DNA from: Phoebastria nigripes
Taxonomy: Eukaryota; Chordata; Aves; Procellariiformes; Diomedeidae
Length of the DNA stretch: 64,000 nucleotides
Direction: 5' to 3'
Assembly: GCA_035582835.1 (NCBI GenBank)
Contig: JAYKAV010001289.1
Coordinates: 1,382,784-1,446,783, forward strand
This document shows positions 26,001 through 40,870 of the stretch, piece after piece. Numbering within the stretch: position 1 is the first letter of the stretch; each line of letters begins with the position of its first letter. The notes under the pieces are model-generated. The model worked only from the letters and a program-made list of their open reading frames with translations. It ran no database searches and was not told the DNA's origin. Both the position numbers and the translations under genes were made by a program.

Positions 26001-27550
26001 CCCACAGCACTAATAGCTCCATCACTTCTCCTTCTGAGACAAAGATGTATGGTGAGAGTGTTCCCATCTCCCATTTCAGTCTTGGCAAGCCCTGGGTTCA
26101 CCTATGAGAGAAGCAGCAAATCTCAGCAAATCTCATGCTGCTCAGAGGCCCTGCTCATACATGTCTCATTGACTAAGACGACAACTGCTTAGCTCCTGTG
26201 CTTTGTTGGTTCAACAGGACCAGGAGTGTTATGATGTAGTGATTTAAATATTTTCGTCATTAAAATCAAAACTCACCAGAATAGATCAGTAGAAAGAGAG
26301 GGTGTCATTTCTATAGAAAATTTCCTGATGCTTCAACAGATGTAGTTCAAACAAAATGCCATCTTCCTCTGCCTTTCATCCAGAGGTTCAGGGAAGGGTA
26401 GAATTTCCTGAATTTCCCTGCAAAAGGATAGGGATTAAGAATCACTTTTTAAATACTTATGTTAGCACTTGCAAAGAGAGAGGCTGGCAAATCTTCTTTG
26501 AGTGTGATCTGTTTCTTTTCTCCCATGTAGCTTGAGTCAGGATTGTTAAATGATTCTGAGCAGTATCAAAGGAGAAGAGCACCCATCTGTGGCGTGCAGC
26601 TTCTACTAACTCACTCTGAACATGTGATCTGGAATGAATTATGAATGGTGTGTCGTATAGACCGCTATTTCCTAGAAAACAAACTCTGAAGTTACTGAAA
26701 CTTGACTTGCAAAAGTCGTGCTGCTTCCACTGCCACCACCCACTTTTCTTGTTGTCTATGGTCCAAGAGTGGTGTCTTATCACAGACTCAGCCAAGGTCT
26801 CCCTTCCCAGGTCCCCACTCCAGACGTACATTGGGCTGGACACTGGGCAGACATAAATTGGCAGACAGTCCCAAGCCCCAAAGAGTTTACTATCTCAATA
26901 AAAAAAAAAAGTAGACAAAGGATGGTGCAAAAGATGCAGGCACACATGCTTGAAGACTAAGAATGTGTCAGTGGTGGAGGTTGGAAAACAGTCTCAGTCA
27001 TCTGATTTCTGTCCCAGGGCTTTCATCACCAGCCTTCACTGCCCATCTGCATTGAAGCCTGGCAATTCCATGCGCTGTATCAATGAATTCTGGTGGGTTA
27101 CTGGGCTTATTTGTTTAAAACAAAGCATAAAAAAGGTTTCTTATCTCCAAGACCAGAACTATCTCAGAAATGNAAGGTAAAGTGCTGTTTTAAAAACTGA
27201 TTCCCAGAAGTAAACAGCCACACCTGTGTATTTAATACTGTCTGGTCCAATCCTCAGACCTTTTTTCTGAGTGAGCCTAGCCTCCTAATCCTCATGTGTT
27301 AGAAGGTTTATTTGTGTTTTTAAGGCTGTTGGACTTTTGTTTTCTTTCCATGCTGAGTGGAAAGATACTGGCTCATTATTCATGAGAGGCTAGGTCTGAT
27401 TCTGTTACCTTACTCCTTTTACAGCTATGCAAACCTGATGTGAAACACTACTATTCTGAATTAATTGGCACTTCATACTCACACTGCACTGGCAAAAATG
27501 GCTAGGTTAGACATAGGGCAGTGGAGAAGCAGGGAGAAGCAGGCCTTTGA

Positions 27551-27566
27551 GATAGATAGATAGATA
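27551..27566. repeat. (GATA)4 microsatellite
   Basis: Four perfect GATA units followed by AATACATTGATTGATTTA. Confidence 0.8.
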
Positions 27567-29844
27567 AATACATTGATTGATTTAATCAGAGGCAATATAA
27601 ATTAGATGATGAAATTCTCCACTTACAGGCATGACTTCTTTTAGACTCTTTCAGAATAACCTTATTAAAATATATCCACTATTAACAGAAATTATGCAGG
27701 AGTGTAATTTCTTCTTTCTCCAGAATGAAGACATTTTAATGTAACTTATATTTTAATCAAAATATTCCCTTTTAAAATCTTCTCTCTGCCTTCTCTTACA
27801 GCTTCTGCGGTTTTGGACGATCTGAGATTTTTCTTTGTTGGTATTAGAGCCAGAAAAAAGCAATGGCAGCAGCATCTCTAATGAAATAGGAATCATTTAC
27901 ATGTGTCAAAGCAGATAAAAGAGTTTTGATCACTTCAAACACTTTACTTTTAGGTATTTTCTTTAATTATAGAAAATTTTAGCTGCCATTATGTAACTCA
28001 ACAGCACGTGACATCACTTCATAAAATCCTCACTCCTTTCCCCGAGCCCATTCAGATCCTAGGAAGAAGAGAAATTCTGCTGTAAAATGTAAGAAGAAAG
28101 AAGATTAAGAACAACTAAATAATACAAGAGCAATCCATTGGTTTGATTAGTGTTCAGGAGATTATTAGTGAAATAAAAAGAGATAGCCTTATTTTCAAAG
28201 ATGTTAGAACATGTACGAGTCCCATAGTCTTCACTAGATTTTACCAGCATTGCTCATCTCTGGACTTGACAAGCTATCATGTTAGGCATGGTGGCTGATC
28301 TCTGTTGGCCTCTGATGGTGGGCCAGAGAGAGCTCTCTTTTCGACCTCTTTGGCATGAATGAATGCTGGTCTCCTTAGAAAAACATACTCGCTGAATTTG
28401 GTGCTATTGGATTTTGCTTACAGCTTGCCAGATCTTATATCAGATAATTAACAAAGAAAAATATTCAGAAGAAAAAAGGGGTGGGGGCAATATAAATTGG
28501 GGATCACAAACATAAATCTATGCCAATGATATATAACGCATTCATTTGTGGCAAGCTGCTAAATTTCTGCATCCCAAGCAGCTGCAGGTGATAAATCTAT
28601 GAGAGATGGGTGCCAATGAACAAATTATCAGGCCTGATTCTCAGGCATTTCTGCACTTCTTTGGATCAGCCAAGGGATTGGGGAACTGTAATGGGACTTT
28701 TATTAAAAGGCTGCTCTCCACTGTCTTCTCCTTTCAGCCTGTGCAGTCTTTCTTCTAAAACAAAAAACAAGGGCCTTTCAATATTGAAGCATGGAATGAC
28801 TGAGGAGCATTTTTACTTCCCAAATATAAAATAGGTTTTAGGATTAAATAGTAATTCAACAGAGAAAAAAAAAACTAAATTGGAGAAGAAATACTGGGAT
28901 TCTTCCTGTCAATACCATTGGTCAGACACGGTTTTATGAAATCTTGAAAGCAGACCCACACTTCCAAAGCTGCAAAGCATTCAAGAACGTGCCCATCTCT
29001 GGGAAAGGGCTCTGGATGTTGTTAAATACAGACAGAAGGAAGCAAACACTTCATGTTCATTTAGCAGGTGCTTCCTGCTCTGCTGAACTGGGGACTAAAA
29101 GTTCTCAATTCCCCTCTGAAGCCAAGGTGTGCACACACAAGGGCTAACAGCAAGAGAGATCATGGGTGTGATGTTCTCTACTGATAACACTGCTAGCATG
29201 TACCACTGCAGAGAACTTAAATGTCCTGTCAGAACTGGTTACTTCTTCCCTTTAATACAGCAAAACATCACTTTTGAAGATACTTGCTGTGCAAGGTCAG
29301 CCTGAAGGTTGTCCTGAGCAGGAAAAACTCACTCCGGAGAGATATTCATATACACCAAGAGGAAAATTGCATTTTGAGTCAGCATAAAGAAAGGGGCCTT
29401 CTTCACAGACCCCTTAAAGTGCAAAATGGTTTTATTCCCCTCTCTGCTTCTTACCTGTGAGTGCTACCTGACTTAACAAAGTGTCAGCATTTCCTTCTGC
29501 AGCTTGAATTCTCAGGGCTGCGACTCTACGGTAAAAATCTGCTCCAGGTTGAAATAGAGCAGACATGCTGAGGCTGCTAGGAACATTCTCCTGAGTTCTT
29601 GGTGCAAGATGCTTTTTGTTTCTCATTTTACTCACACTCAGACAATTGGGGTATTAACCTCTACTTAATTAAGCTCTGAGTGTTAACAATATTCTACACA
29701 AACTGATTTTGACCACTTAAAAGATTCTTCAACTTATTTTTCAGGGAGACTGTTGGTATACTAAAGTCAGTAACATTAAAATGAAAGCATATAGAACCTG
29801 TACACATTTATCTAGGATCACAAAGCACATGACAAACACCAGCT

Positions 29845-29910
29845 GGTATTTTTTTTACAGATGGAGAAACTGTGCATGGAGAAATTTCCCTGTTTCACAG
29901 GACAGTCTGA
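29845..29910 (-). repeat. Possible MIR-like SINE remnant, reverse orientation
   Basis: TTTTACAGATGGAGAAACTG followed by TGCATGGAGAAATTTCCC resembles the reverse complement of the conserved MIR core (CATTTTACAGATGGGGAAACTGAGG). Too diverged and short for a firm call. Confidence 0.35.
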
Positions 29911-30004
29911 TAAAAAGATACCCATAGTCCTGCTTCTCAATTTCACTAACCTCCAGATTGTTTATCTTCCAGACAACTATTTATATTAGACATTGATTTT
30001 AGCA

Positions 30005-30032
30005 CATATCAGCATATACATATCAGCATATA
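30005..30032. repeat. Tandem duplication of a 14-bp unit
   Basis: Two perfect copies of CATATCAGCATATA in direct tandem. Confidence 0.8.
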
Positions 30033-30208
30033 CATTAGATCATCACATGACAATGCTATGATAGCCTGAAGCATTTAGGGGAAGGTACTGGGTTTTTTTA
30101 AATCTGTGACAATGGCTAGGTTCCGATCTCTTTGGCAACAAAATTGTATTTGAAAAGCAGAGGAGCCTGTTTGCTTCTGTATCCTTCCAAGCTTCTTTGC
30201 TCTTACTG

Positions 30209-30367
30209 GCTAAACACTGGCACAGGCTTCCCAGAGAGGCTGTGGGATCTCCAACCTTGGAGATATTCAAACCCGGACCAGACAAGACCTTGAGCAACGT
30301 GGTCCAACTTGGAAGCTGTACCAAACGACCTCCAGAGGGCCCTTCCAACCTAAACGATTCTGTGATT
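30209..30367 (+). mobile_element. CR1 LINE 3' end, old truncated copy
   Basis: The sequence follows the CR1 3' end: TAAACACTGGCACAGGCTTC, CCCAGAGAGGCTGTGGGATC, CTTGGAGATATTCAAACCCG, ending in GGCCCTTCCAACCTAAACGA plus TTCTGTGAT. It lacks the ORF2 body except its last codons and contains several small deletions, for example in the CTGCTTTGAGCAGG segment. It is an old, severely 5'-truncated insertion in the same orientation as KCNC1. Confidence 0.85.
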
Positions 30368-31029
30368 TTATTCTCTGCCAGTTTCTCTGTATTCTGTTAA
30401 ATGGTTCACCTCAAACTATGGCAAATCCTTGCTTTTGACTTTGTTTGCTAATACGGAAGGTCAAGCGTAATTCTGCACTAGGTCTACCCAGGAAAGCAGA
30501 CAGGAGGAACTTCTTCATTGCAGGAGAGCTTTGGTAGCTTGAAGCATAGGTTATTTTTAACTGGTGTATTCCTTTGGCAGCAATCTCTTTTAGATTATTG
30601 CACTGCATTTACTGGCAACAGACAATTAGAAGAAACTAGTTCTTTTTAACCCCTATTTTGGCTACACTGCTGAAAAAGGGACATTATGAATAACAGGACA
30701 CTATAAGAATATTTGAATAATATTTTAATTACCACAGTTGCTCATGCTCATGAAGACAGTGAAATAATCTTATATGATGTCTCTTGTCAAGGTGACACAC
30801 AAGACAAAGAGGAAGATAACAGATGTAGGGAGTGAAATGGAAAGAGGTATTACCATTACTGTACCACTCCAACACAACATATATTCTTAGATATATGCAA
30901 ACTACTTAATTGATTAAAGGAGGATTGAGCAGAGGAACTGTGGTTACAAAAGTTGTGAATTTTGGCCTGACTGTACCTGTCAATCACCCTGGAATACAAC
31001 CAAGAGATCTCCTTTAGGCTGAGGAAACC

Positions 31030-31410
31030 TTGAGAAAAGCTGAGAGAGTTGGAGTTGTTCAGCCTGGAGAAGAGACTTTCAATACTTAAGCAGGGCTTAT
31101 AAGAAAGATAGGGACAGACCTTTTAGTAGGGCCTGTAGCGATAGGACAGGGGGTAATGGTTTTAAACTGAAAGAGGGTAGATTCAGACTAGATATATGGA
31201 AGAAATTTTTTATGATGAAGGTGGTGAAACACTGGAACAAGTTGCGCAGAGAGGTGGTAGATGCCCCATCCCTCGAAACATTCAAGGTCAGGTTGGACGG
31301 GGCTCTGAGCCACCTGATTTAGTTGAAGATGTCCCTGCTTATTGCAGGGGTGTTGAACTAGATGACCTTTAAAGGTCCCTTCCAACCCAAACTATTCTAC
31401 GATTCTATGA
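31030..31410 (+). mobile_element. CR1 LINE 3' end, second old copy
   Basis: Starts in the C-terminal ORF2 block (GTTGTTCAGCCTGGAGAAGA) and runs through GTTTTAAACTGAAAGAGGGT, GAAACACTGGAACAAGTTGC and GTTGAACTAGATGACC to the tail CCCTTCCAACCCAAACTATT plus CTACGATTCTATGA. It belongs to a different subfamily from the copies at 1-1408 and 55.5-57.2 kb, since its 3' region contains the GATGTCCCTGCTTATTGCAG segment they lack. Diverged and non-coding. Confidence 0.9.
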
Positions 31411-32179
31411 AAAGCAGGAACTGAAGCAGAAGAGGCAAATACTCCTAAGATAAACACTCATTGACTTTGGGGGCTGCTACCACCTTCACTGTAACTCGAT
31501 TAACCAAATTGTAATCCAACAGTCTTAAAAAAGATTCATCTAGTTCTGGTACAAGTCTTACATTGTAATGAGAATCTCTTCAAGAGATTGTCTGGTAAAA
31601 TCCAATAGATCTGTCTCCTTTTGGATCAGCTGACAGGCTTACCTGAAACCTCTTTCTTCCCCTCCCTCTCCCGCACCCCCAAAAGATCTGGAGAAGGGAA
31701 CTGAGAACAGACATGATGTTTACTCTAGGAGAGCTCGGTTTGATATGTGACTGTTCCTCAACTTGTCCCTGGGATTTAGCAAGAAAGTCTGATGATGCCA
31801 AGCAGGACTCTGCTCCTTGCTATAGAGGCCACCTGAGACTGCCACTAGTATTTACTTGCACCTTACTGAGATCTGAAATACCACAACTGCCACTAAGCTG
31901 GGAGCAGGAGGCAACCACCGTACCACTGACACAATGCTGCAAAAAGACTCTTGCATGACAATTGTCCTAGAAGGTGTGCTCTGTCTTTAAGACCAGGAAG
32001 TAACAGAAGACCAAGTTCAGGAAGGTAGAATTTCAGTATGTCCTTAACCTTAAATCCCACAGAAAGCTTGGAGATTTAAATGCTTGCTTAAATTTACATT
32101 CACGCTAAAGTGCTATCTGTATCGGACTGGGTGTTAGCATGTACTTACATACTGCTCTCCCTCCAAGTTTGAATGTTAA

Positions 32180-33307
<1,128 letters not shown>

Positions 33308-36300
33308 CCGTTAACCTCCATCCCGTGTAGTGATTTAAGATTCAGCCAGACTGCTTTCTTAGAGCAATGGGTAGCACATTTATCCATTCTAGTCCCACCA
33401 TCACACAGTGAATAATATGTGTGAAGTCTAGGTTGCAGGGACAAATGGTACAGTGGAGGCTGATCAGCAAAACTAAGGATGAGAGCACGCTCTAGGAGCC
33501 CAAACTTTGGTCCTGGTTAAGGGCATACAAGTCTCAAGATATTTTGAAGAGCTGTTACATCTAGTGGAAGAATTTTGAGAGTTCTACAGCTATGTTGCTG
33601 GACTGTGTAATGCATCTCAGAGGCTCCTGAGAGCTGAATGCTTCATAGAGCAGAGTAGGAGCCAAGTACTCAGCAATTACAGTTTTCTGACAAAATAGGG
33701 CTGGAATTCAAAACAGCCAGATGCTTTCTCATTTGTTCCCATTTGGGACCTTTCAGCTGTTTTAAATGGCAGATATTGTACATCTCATTACAGAAACTAG
33801 GTGCCTAGTAAGTTGAAGGGACAACTATACCATCATGCATATTCATGAGACAGTCCCGTCTCTTTCTGATGATTAACTGCAAAGTAGAACAACAGCTCAA
33901 ATTCTTGACACTAATGCAAAATGACTCACTCTGAGACAAGACTAGATGTAAGGATGTTTATTCCATGGCATGCAAATCAGTCTATTCTATAATATTCCAC
34001 TAGAATTTAGCATTTAGAACTAAGAAGAGTTTTGAACCACGTTTTCTAAAACATGCTCCTTCTGCAAGTATGGGTTGGTGAGTTACAGCTCTTTCAACCT
34101 TCTAGCAGCAAAGGCCAACTGGAAGAGGTCTGACTGGTCATTACTGGCTGGTTTGGCCTAAACAGTGATCGCCTCATAATATGGTATTCTTATTTTTAAT
34201 TATACTGATTCATGTTAGCAATAGGTGAAACCAGAGCAAAATTAATCATACTAATTCTACTGGGAGGGGGGAGGGAAATGGAAAAAATACTAGTCACCAT
34301 GGAATATATTATAATATCCCATGGCTAGTGGTTAATTATGGGAATATCTCAGTTTTATGAGAATCCTCCTATAGCACATGAAGTTACGGGGCTCCAATTT
34401 GATTACGTAAACCCCATAATCTACCTCTACCCATGGAATATCACTATTTATTCTATGGAGTAATTTCAAAGTAGATAACCATGTTGAAAACAAAGCCAAT
34501 TTCATTTTTGGCAGATGTTCCAGCCAAGTTGCATAGTAGACATTCTTCAGCCTGTTCAGAATATCCCCCTGTGTTGTATTAGATAGAACAGACCACCAGT
34601 CAAGTGATTTTAACTGACATCTAGTCAAAAAGAGATGTTTTGAAAGAGCTAGCATATACCTATGATGGTCTTGTGTTATCATTTTTTTACTTTGAAGAAA
34701 ATTCTAATTTGTTACTCATTGTGGGTGAGGTATTCTCTTGTCATCTCATAGCCATGCATGTTGATGTCATTGTGAGAGGCACAAGGAAAGTGAGACTTTC
34801 CTTTGTGTGTGACTTCACCAATGCTGATGCTAATTTTGGAGGGGAAGAGCTTGTGGGAACCCTTCTCTTCTATTCTATTCTCTTCTCTCTTCTTTTCTTA
34901 TTTCTTTTCCCTTTTGTGCAACTATGTAAAATCCATTCAGAAGGTAAATAGCTTTCATTTTTTTTGTTAAAGGCTATTCCATTGCAACAGGCCAATCACA
35001 ATTCACGTGACTGATAGACTGTCTCTTTCCTATTGTATCTTTGGTGCATAAGCGTACGGTTTTATCATCCATTCCCCTCAGGTTGCAAATGCTTATCACA
35101 ACTCATGTCCAAGCAGCAAACTTCCTCGTAAGTAGATGTCTTTGCGGCATCACATATCAAGAGGGAAAGAGGGCACAAACAATATTGCGTGTCTCCTACT
35201 GCGAGCAATATGCCAACTACCCACTTGTAATGCGCAAGAGATGCCAGACTCTTGAGTACTTTAGCAGCAGAGTGACTTTCTTCTCAGAAATCCCTTGCTT
35301 TATAAAGTTCCTTCCATTACCTACCCTGATCCTCTCTGGGAACTAGAGGACTAAGAACTCTACGAGTTCAGTGCAATTCCACACTGGTATCCTGAGAATA
35401 CGTGTAATTTTGGTTCAATGTGGAACTGTTTTGCCACCATCAGTGCTCTAAAATCAGCTGTTACCACAATATCCATGAAGTATTGATAGTAACAGCAACT
35501 TATCTATTTCTGCAATAATTAAGAGAGACTATTTTTATATACATATACAAGCATATATATTTTAAGAAGTAACAAAGCACACTTATACTTCAGCTAACAA
35601 AATGTTAGTTTGGTAACACTGTTGCTGGAGTTCTGTTTCTGATAATTATTATGCACCACTAGCAGCAAAAAAATATTGCCTGCATCTCTTAGCTTCCTAA
35701 TGGGGAAAGATCTATATGTGTGCAAGAGAAAAGTAAAAAATATTAAGATCAGAACTGAACTGTTAAAACAAGACCTGCATTGCCTTGGATGTTGAGGTTC
35801 ACTTATGTAATATGAAGCATTCATAGGCACTGACTTGTTCCTGAAAATATAACCTGCACATTATATGAAAACAGAGACTTGCAAGCAGTGAATATTTCCC
35901 ATACTGTAAAATATTTGGATTGGTTAACAGCACCTAACTGTAAACAACCAGTTCACATTGTACTAGGAGCACAGAATGGGTGCTTAACATTTCTAAAATA
36001 ATGCCTGAGTTGTCCGAGATATTTCTTGTAATTTTTAACTGTAAAGCTTCAGTGTGACAGTGTCTAGGCGATATAAGGTCATATGATGTATATCTAATAC
36101 GTTATTCCAAAAAAAGCCTGTTTAGCTGCTCAGGTGTAAAGGACATCACATGAGGTTATTAATTCCATATATTATGTGTGGTGGAATGATTAAACACTTC
36201 ACAAAACAGTGATGAGTATGAAATAGTTCCACATATGACTATCTCTCTCTAGCCCCCTCATGCACCCAGTCAGCAGTTCACAGCTGTTCTCGGTCCATAC

Positions 36301-39300
36301 ACACAGGGCCAAGGGGGCTCTACGGAGAGCTCTGCACAGCCATGGCCCAGTGCCTCCTCTCAAGCTAAGGAGCACTTCCCTGGCACGGACATGCAAACAG
36401 CAGAACTTTGCCCACAGGCTGCACAGCTGCTGCCAATGATGCTATGGTCATTTGCAGGCAAAGCAAAGACGGTTTGAATTTAAATTCTGGTAGGTTTGAA
36501 TTAAATTTTTAAATTGTCCCCAACACTCTCAGCAGCTCAGTCCTGGGCTAATCTACACCTGGCAGGAGGGTATCTTTAAATAACAGCACTGGATTTTAAT
36601 TTGATATAAAGAATATCAGAGTTTGATTCCACCATGCCTCCCCTTTCTGCAGCAACCCTTCCTGCTCTCCATCCCGTCCGATCCTGTTGATAGGTGGCTG
36701 GGAAAGCAGCAGAAGGGGAGGAAAGGCACTTCAGAGTAGAGGATGGCTGAGCTACTGCTGCAGGCGGGCCTTCACCAGCAGCATTAAGAAAGTAGAGATT
36801 TCCTCTATATAAAAAATCTTCAAGGCAGTTTCTGATGCCTGTAAATTCTCAAGATACTACTTATATAGTGCCTGGAGGAACTGGGCCTGATACAAAGGAG
36901 CAGATCTCACCTGACCAATTCGACTAAAACTCCTTGACCCGGGGATATCTCAGACTATAGAGGACCAGGTGTCCCCTCACTTAAAATATACACACCGAGT
37001 TCTAGCATCACCATGTCAAACTATTAACTTTGTTATGTTGCAGTGTTGTTTACAGGCCCCGTTCAAGATCAGGGCTTCATTTTGCCATTGTTGTATATGT
37101 GACAACCACTATATTATAATCAAATACCTGACAGGCTAAGTAGACAGCAAAGAGAAAATGGAAGTAATCTCCAGTATTTTCATTTGACACAGGGCTTAAT
37201 TTAATTGAGCAAGATCACTTGAAAGGTCTGTGGCAAAGCCACTAGCTGAACGTAACTAAACAAGCATCAGTCAACCATAGTCTGCTGTGCTGCACTGTCT
37301 TTTATCTAAAGGCTTCTGAGTATTCCAGACAGTCAGTATCATAACAGAAGCGAAATAGAAAAGAATCAAAGCAAAATTTGCTTCAAACAGAAGTAAAACA
37401 GAAAAAGCCAGTTTCTACCACTTAAACTCAGCTGATTTCTGTCCCAGACCACACACTGTCCTACAGGTATAAGTAATTTATCTCAGTACACATAGTGAAA
37501 TACTTTAAGGTACAAGTTTGTAAGAAAACCTCAAAACATGCAAAACAAATCTTGAAAGCTCTCAGTTTTGTTTTGAAAGTGTTACTCAGCTCTTCAGTCC
37601 CTCTCTTCTGTGAGCTGTGTGCTTACCTGAAGGATAGGTTGACTGCATGGTTACATCTTAAAGTTGCCATAAGATTAAATGGTGAATGTCATTTTCCAAC
37701 ACTGTAAAAGAAATTTAGAACAGGAATGGAATTCGTAACTTCATTTGATGTCTACAGTACTGTCTGGTGCCACAGAGCAATGGTCTTAAGAATGCATCCA
37801 TAATACATAAGCACAGGTGATGGGTTATTTTGGGTTTGTACACAGATCTACCCCAACCTTTTATTGTTTTCATACATATATTTACAACACCAGCACACAC
37901 AGTGTTTATATTGACTTTAAGATGGCCAAAATAAGAATTTCTTACCTCTCTGATGCCCTCTGCGTGCAGCTTCACTTAAGCTATACTCTAAGGATATCGT
38001 ATCTTCATACAAATGTATTGTGCAGCCTTTTTCACAGTGTACTGATGGCAATATTCTCTACTCATTGCGTAGCTGTAAAATATGGAAGAAATATTACTAG
38101 AATTCAGNCGCCTAAGAGGAGAGAGAAAATGTCTGTCATTACTAATACAGTCTTTAGCTTCAGAAAAAATTCTGTGGTTGTTTTACTTACCTGCCCAAAA
38201 AACAATTTTCCATAACCCACTCCTCGACTATCCCTACGTCTGAATAGTTAAAGCAATCCAAGTCTACTACTGACAGAGGGAACTACATAGTTATAGTGAC
38301 TCCAGTGTAGTCCATGGCCAGATGAACTGGAGCAAGCTGTGACATTAGGTACCTATTATTTCAATGCAATTTCCTGAGAGAGAGCTGATCTCCTTTTAAA
38401 GAAATAATGTCAGATTACCCATTTCAGCTTTATCACTCATGCTTTCTGAAGGAGCTGCTCTTTTCTCAGGGCTTCATTTTTCATCCCTTCTATCACCATA
38501 ACCTAAATAACCTGTATTCCTTGTGCAACACACCGGTTCTAATGTCAGAAGTCTGCTGAGCACTATAATTCTAGTGCCAACGCTCAGTGGGAGCTGGGGA
38601 CTCTTGGCAGTTCTTGTCACAGGCCCATTATGCTGCCTAACATTTTGCTGTAGTTTGTGAACTTCAGTGGCTTTTATGGACAGCAAAGCATTGTTAAAGC
38701 CATAGGTATGTAGTCACTGTGGTGGTTCTTCAATCCACAGGGAAGCAAATTCTCTGATCAAATGCCTTTGAACACTAAAAAAAAAAATCTCATCTAATTT
38801 TAGTGTCATAAAACCTTTGACCCTCTCTGTAAGATGGACAGCAGACAGCAATGTAACTGCAAAGCGTTTAGGTCCGCTTCAGCTCAAGACTTTGATGTTT
38901 ACATGTGTTGGACATAAAAAATACTAAAAAGGCAGTGGAAAAGATAATAAGGAGATGGTTTTTCTTTCCTCCTTATACTTAGCCTTCCTAGCCTTTAAAA
39001 ATCCAAAATTCATCACTCCAAAATAGCAAATGTGGTAATGATTACATCTAATGCCACTGAAGATGGAGTCCTCTGGATCTAATGTAGAAATTGTAACAGC
39101 TCAAAATAAAAGGAATAACGCTCAGTTCTTCTCATCTAACTTAAGATGCATTTGCCTGAGTTCCCCCTTATATTGGAAGAAGAGTCAGGCTGTCTCAGAG
39201 AGTAATTCACTCATTCATGATCTGAATTGCCCTCTGGAGGTGGCTTTCTCAATAGGTGATCTCAGGTGACTGCAGCTCTAACTTAAGATCCTCAGTTAAG

Positions 39301-40740
39301 TGCCTGCAGTTAGGTGGAAGCAATTTGGATCTATTCCTTGCCCCCACCCCATGTAGCATTTCTGCAATCTCACAGCTGTGGATCACATGCAAAACAGAAT
39401 TTATAACTAATATAATGTAATACTTTGTCGTACAATTATTCATCTGTCATTTCCTGTAGAGATACAATCGGTGGGTGTCACTTGTACTATGGTGCTTGTT
39501 TACTTTAGAATTTGAGTGAAAAATAACATCCTCTATACCAAGTCATTTGAAAACAAAAAGGAGGAGCTATGAATTCAAGCACAGTGCTTTGGGTTTCCCG
39601 CTTTTCTCCGGCACTACATGAGACATTACAAAAAAAAGAAAAAAAAAAATCTCCCCACACAGCCCCCTGTGGTCTGACCACAGCCAGGGATGAGTGTGTG
39701 TAGGGGCAGGACTGCACTAAGCTGAAAAACAATCGCAGAACTAAAAAATACATCTTAGGACTTTTCATGCCTTAATAACTTAATGAGCACGAGGCACTTT
39801 TAGTGATGGGAAAACACAGATACAAGGACTCCAGCCAAATAAGNCCAACCTGGGCCAATCCTCCAGCACAAGACAGATGTAAATATGGTAAATCCTTTTT
39901 CTCAAGTACGTGCCTGCCACTGCAGCTCTCATGCCATCCAGTGCAGAATGCATTCCTAGGATACGAAAGAGGTACTCTTGGCATCTCTCCCTTTTGCTGG
40001 ACTGAGTATGAATGGTGTTTGCAGGACAGATACAACAAAAGGCACCTCTCTGCAAGAAGTACATCTCTGCTGCAGAAGAACTAGATAGACGGGATGACTT
40101 ACCCGTTACTACAAAAGGCCAGGGACAAAAGGGCCTAGGGTGTGAGGTCTCAGTTCTGTGCCTAGTCCACTTGCTTATATCCCTCTTACTCTGTACTTGC
40201 TGGAAATTTTCTCCAAGCCTTTTGGCTACTTGCCTGTCTGTTTATAAGCATAAAGTCAAAATAATAAGCAATCTACCATTCCTGCTGTCATTGTTCTTTG
40301 TATTCATCCATGCTCCATGTCTCAGACACCTTCCATACTGTACAGATCATCATACTGTATTCCTCAGAGTGGCAATATAAGATTGTAGCATGACTCACCT
40401 GACTGCATTTTCCTGCAACCTCTACCTGACCTGTCAACAACCCACTGCGCTCTACAGAATACGGTGCTAGTGAGACTCTCAGAAGTCCAGGATGGGTGTA
40501 AGTGAAACCCCAGAAGTGTCAGGATAAAACTAGGAAGGATCTTCCAGAGCTCTTTGCAATGCAGCACTTCCAGGAGCAACAGTTCTCAGCACTGCATTAA
40601 GCACATATCCAATAATACCTGTAATAGCAAGATGCACTGGATCTACTTAACTAGAGCTCCTGTATTTCCTCTAGCGGTACCAATAGGTAGGCAGCCAACA
40701 TACTGTCACCTCACTTCAAGAAGTAGTACCTCTCAAAGGT

Positions 40741-40870
40741 GATATTCTCTGGNAGTGACGTTACTATGTTGGCCAGTTAGTACTGGGAGAGGCGGTCACC
40801 ACCGTCACTGGAGTGCCTTTACTGGGGGACACGGCTTCCTGGAGGGACCCAGGTCAACACGGTGGTGAGT
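40741..40870. other. GC-richer patch ending in a donor-like site, unassigned
   Basis: About 130 bases (one N at 40753) that stand out from the AT-rich intron, with GGCGGTCACCACCGTCACTG and GGGGGACACGGCTTCCTGG. At its right edge CACGGTGGTGAGTAAA resembles a strong splice donor. No frame on the + strand is open through the whole patch from a plausible acceptor, so an exon cannot be supported. Confidence 0.3.
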
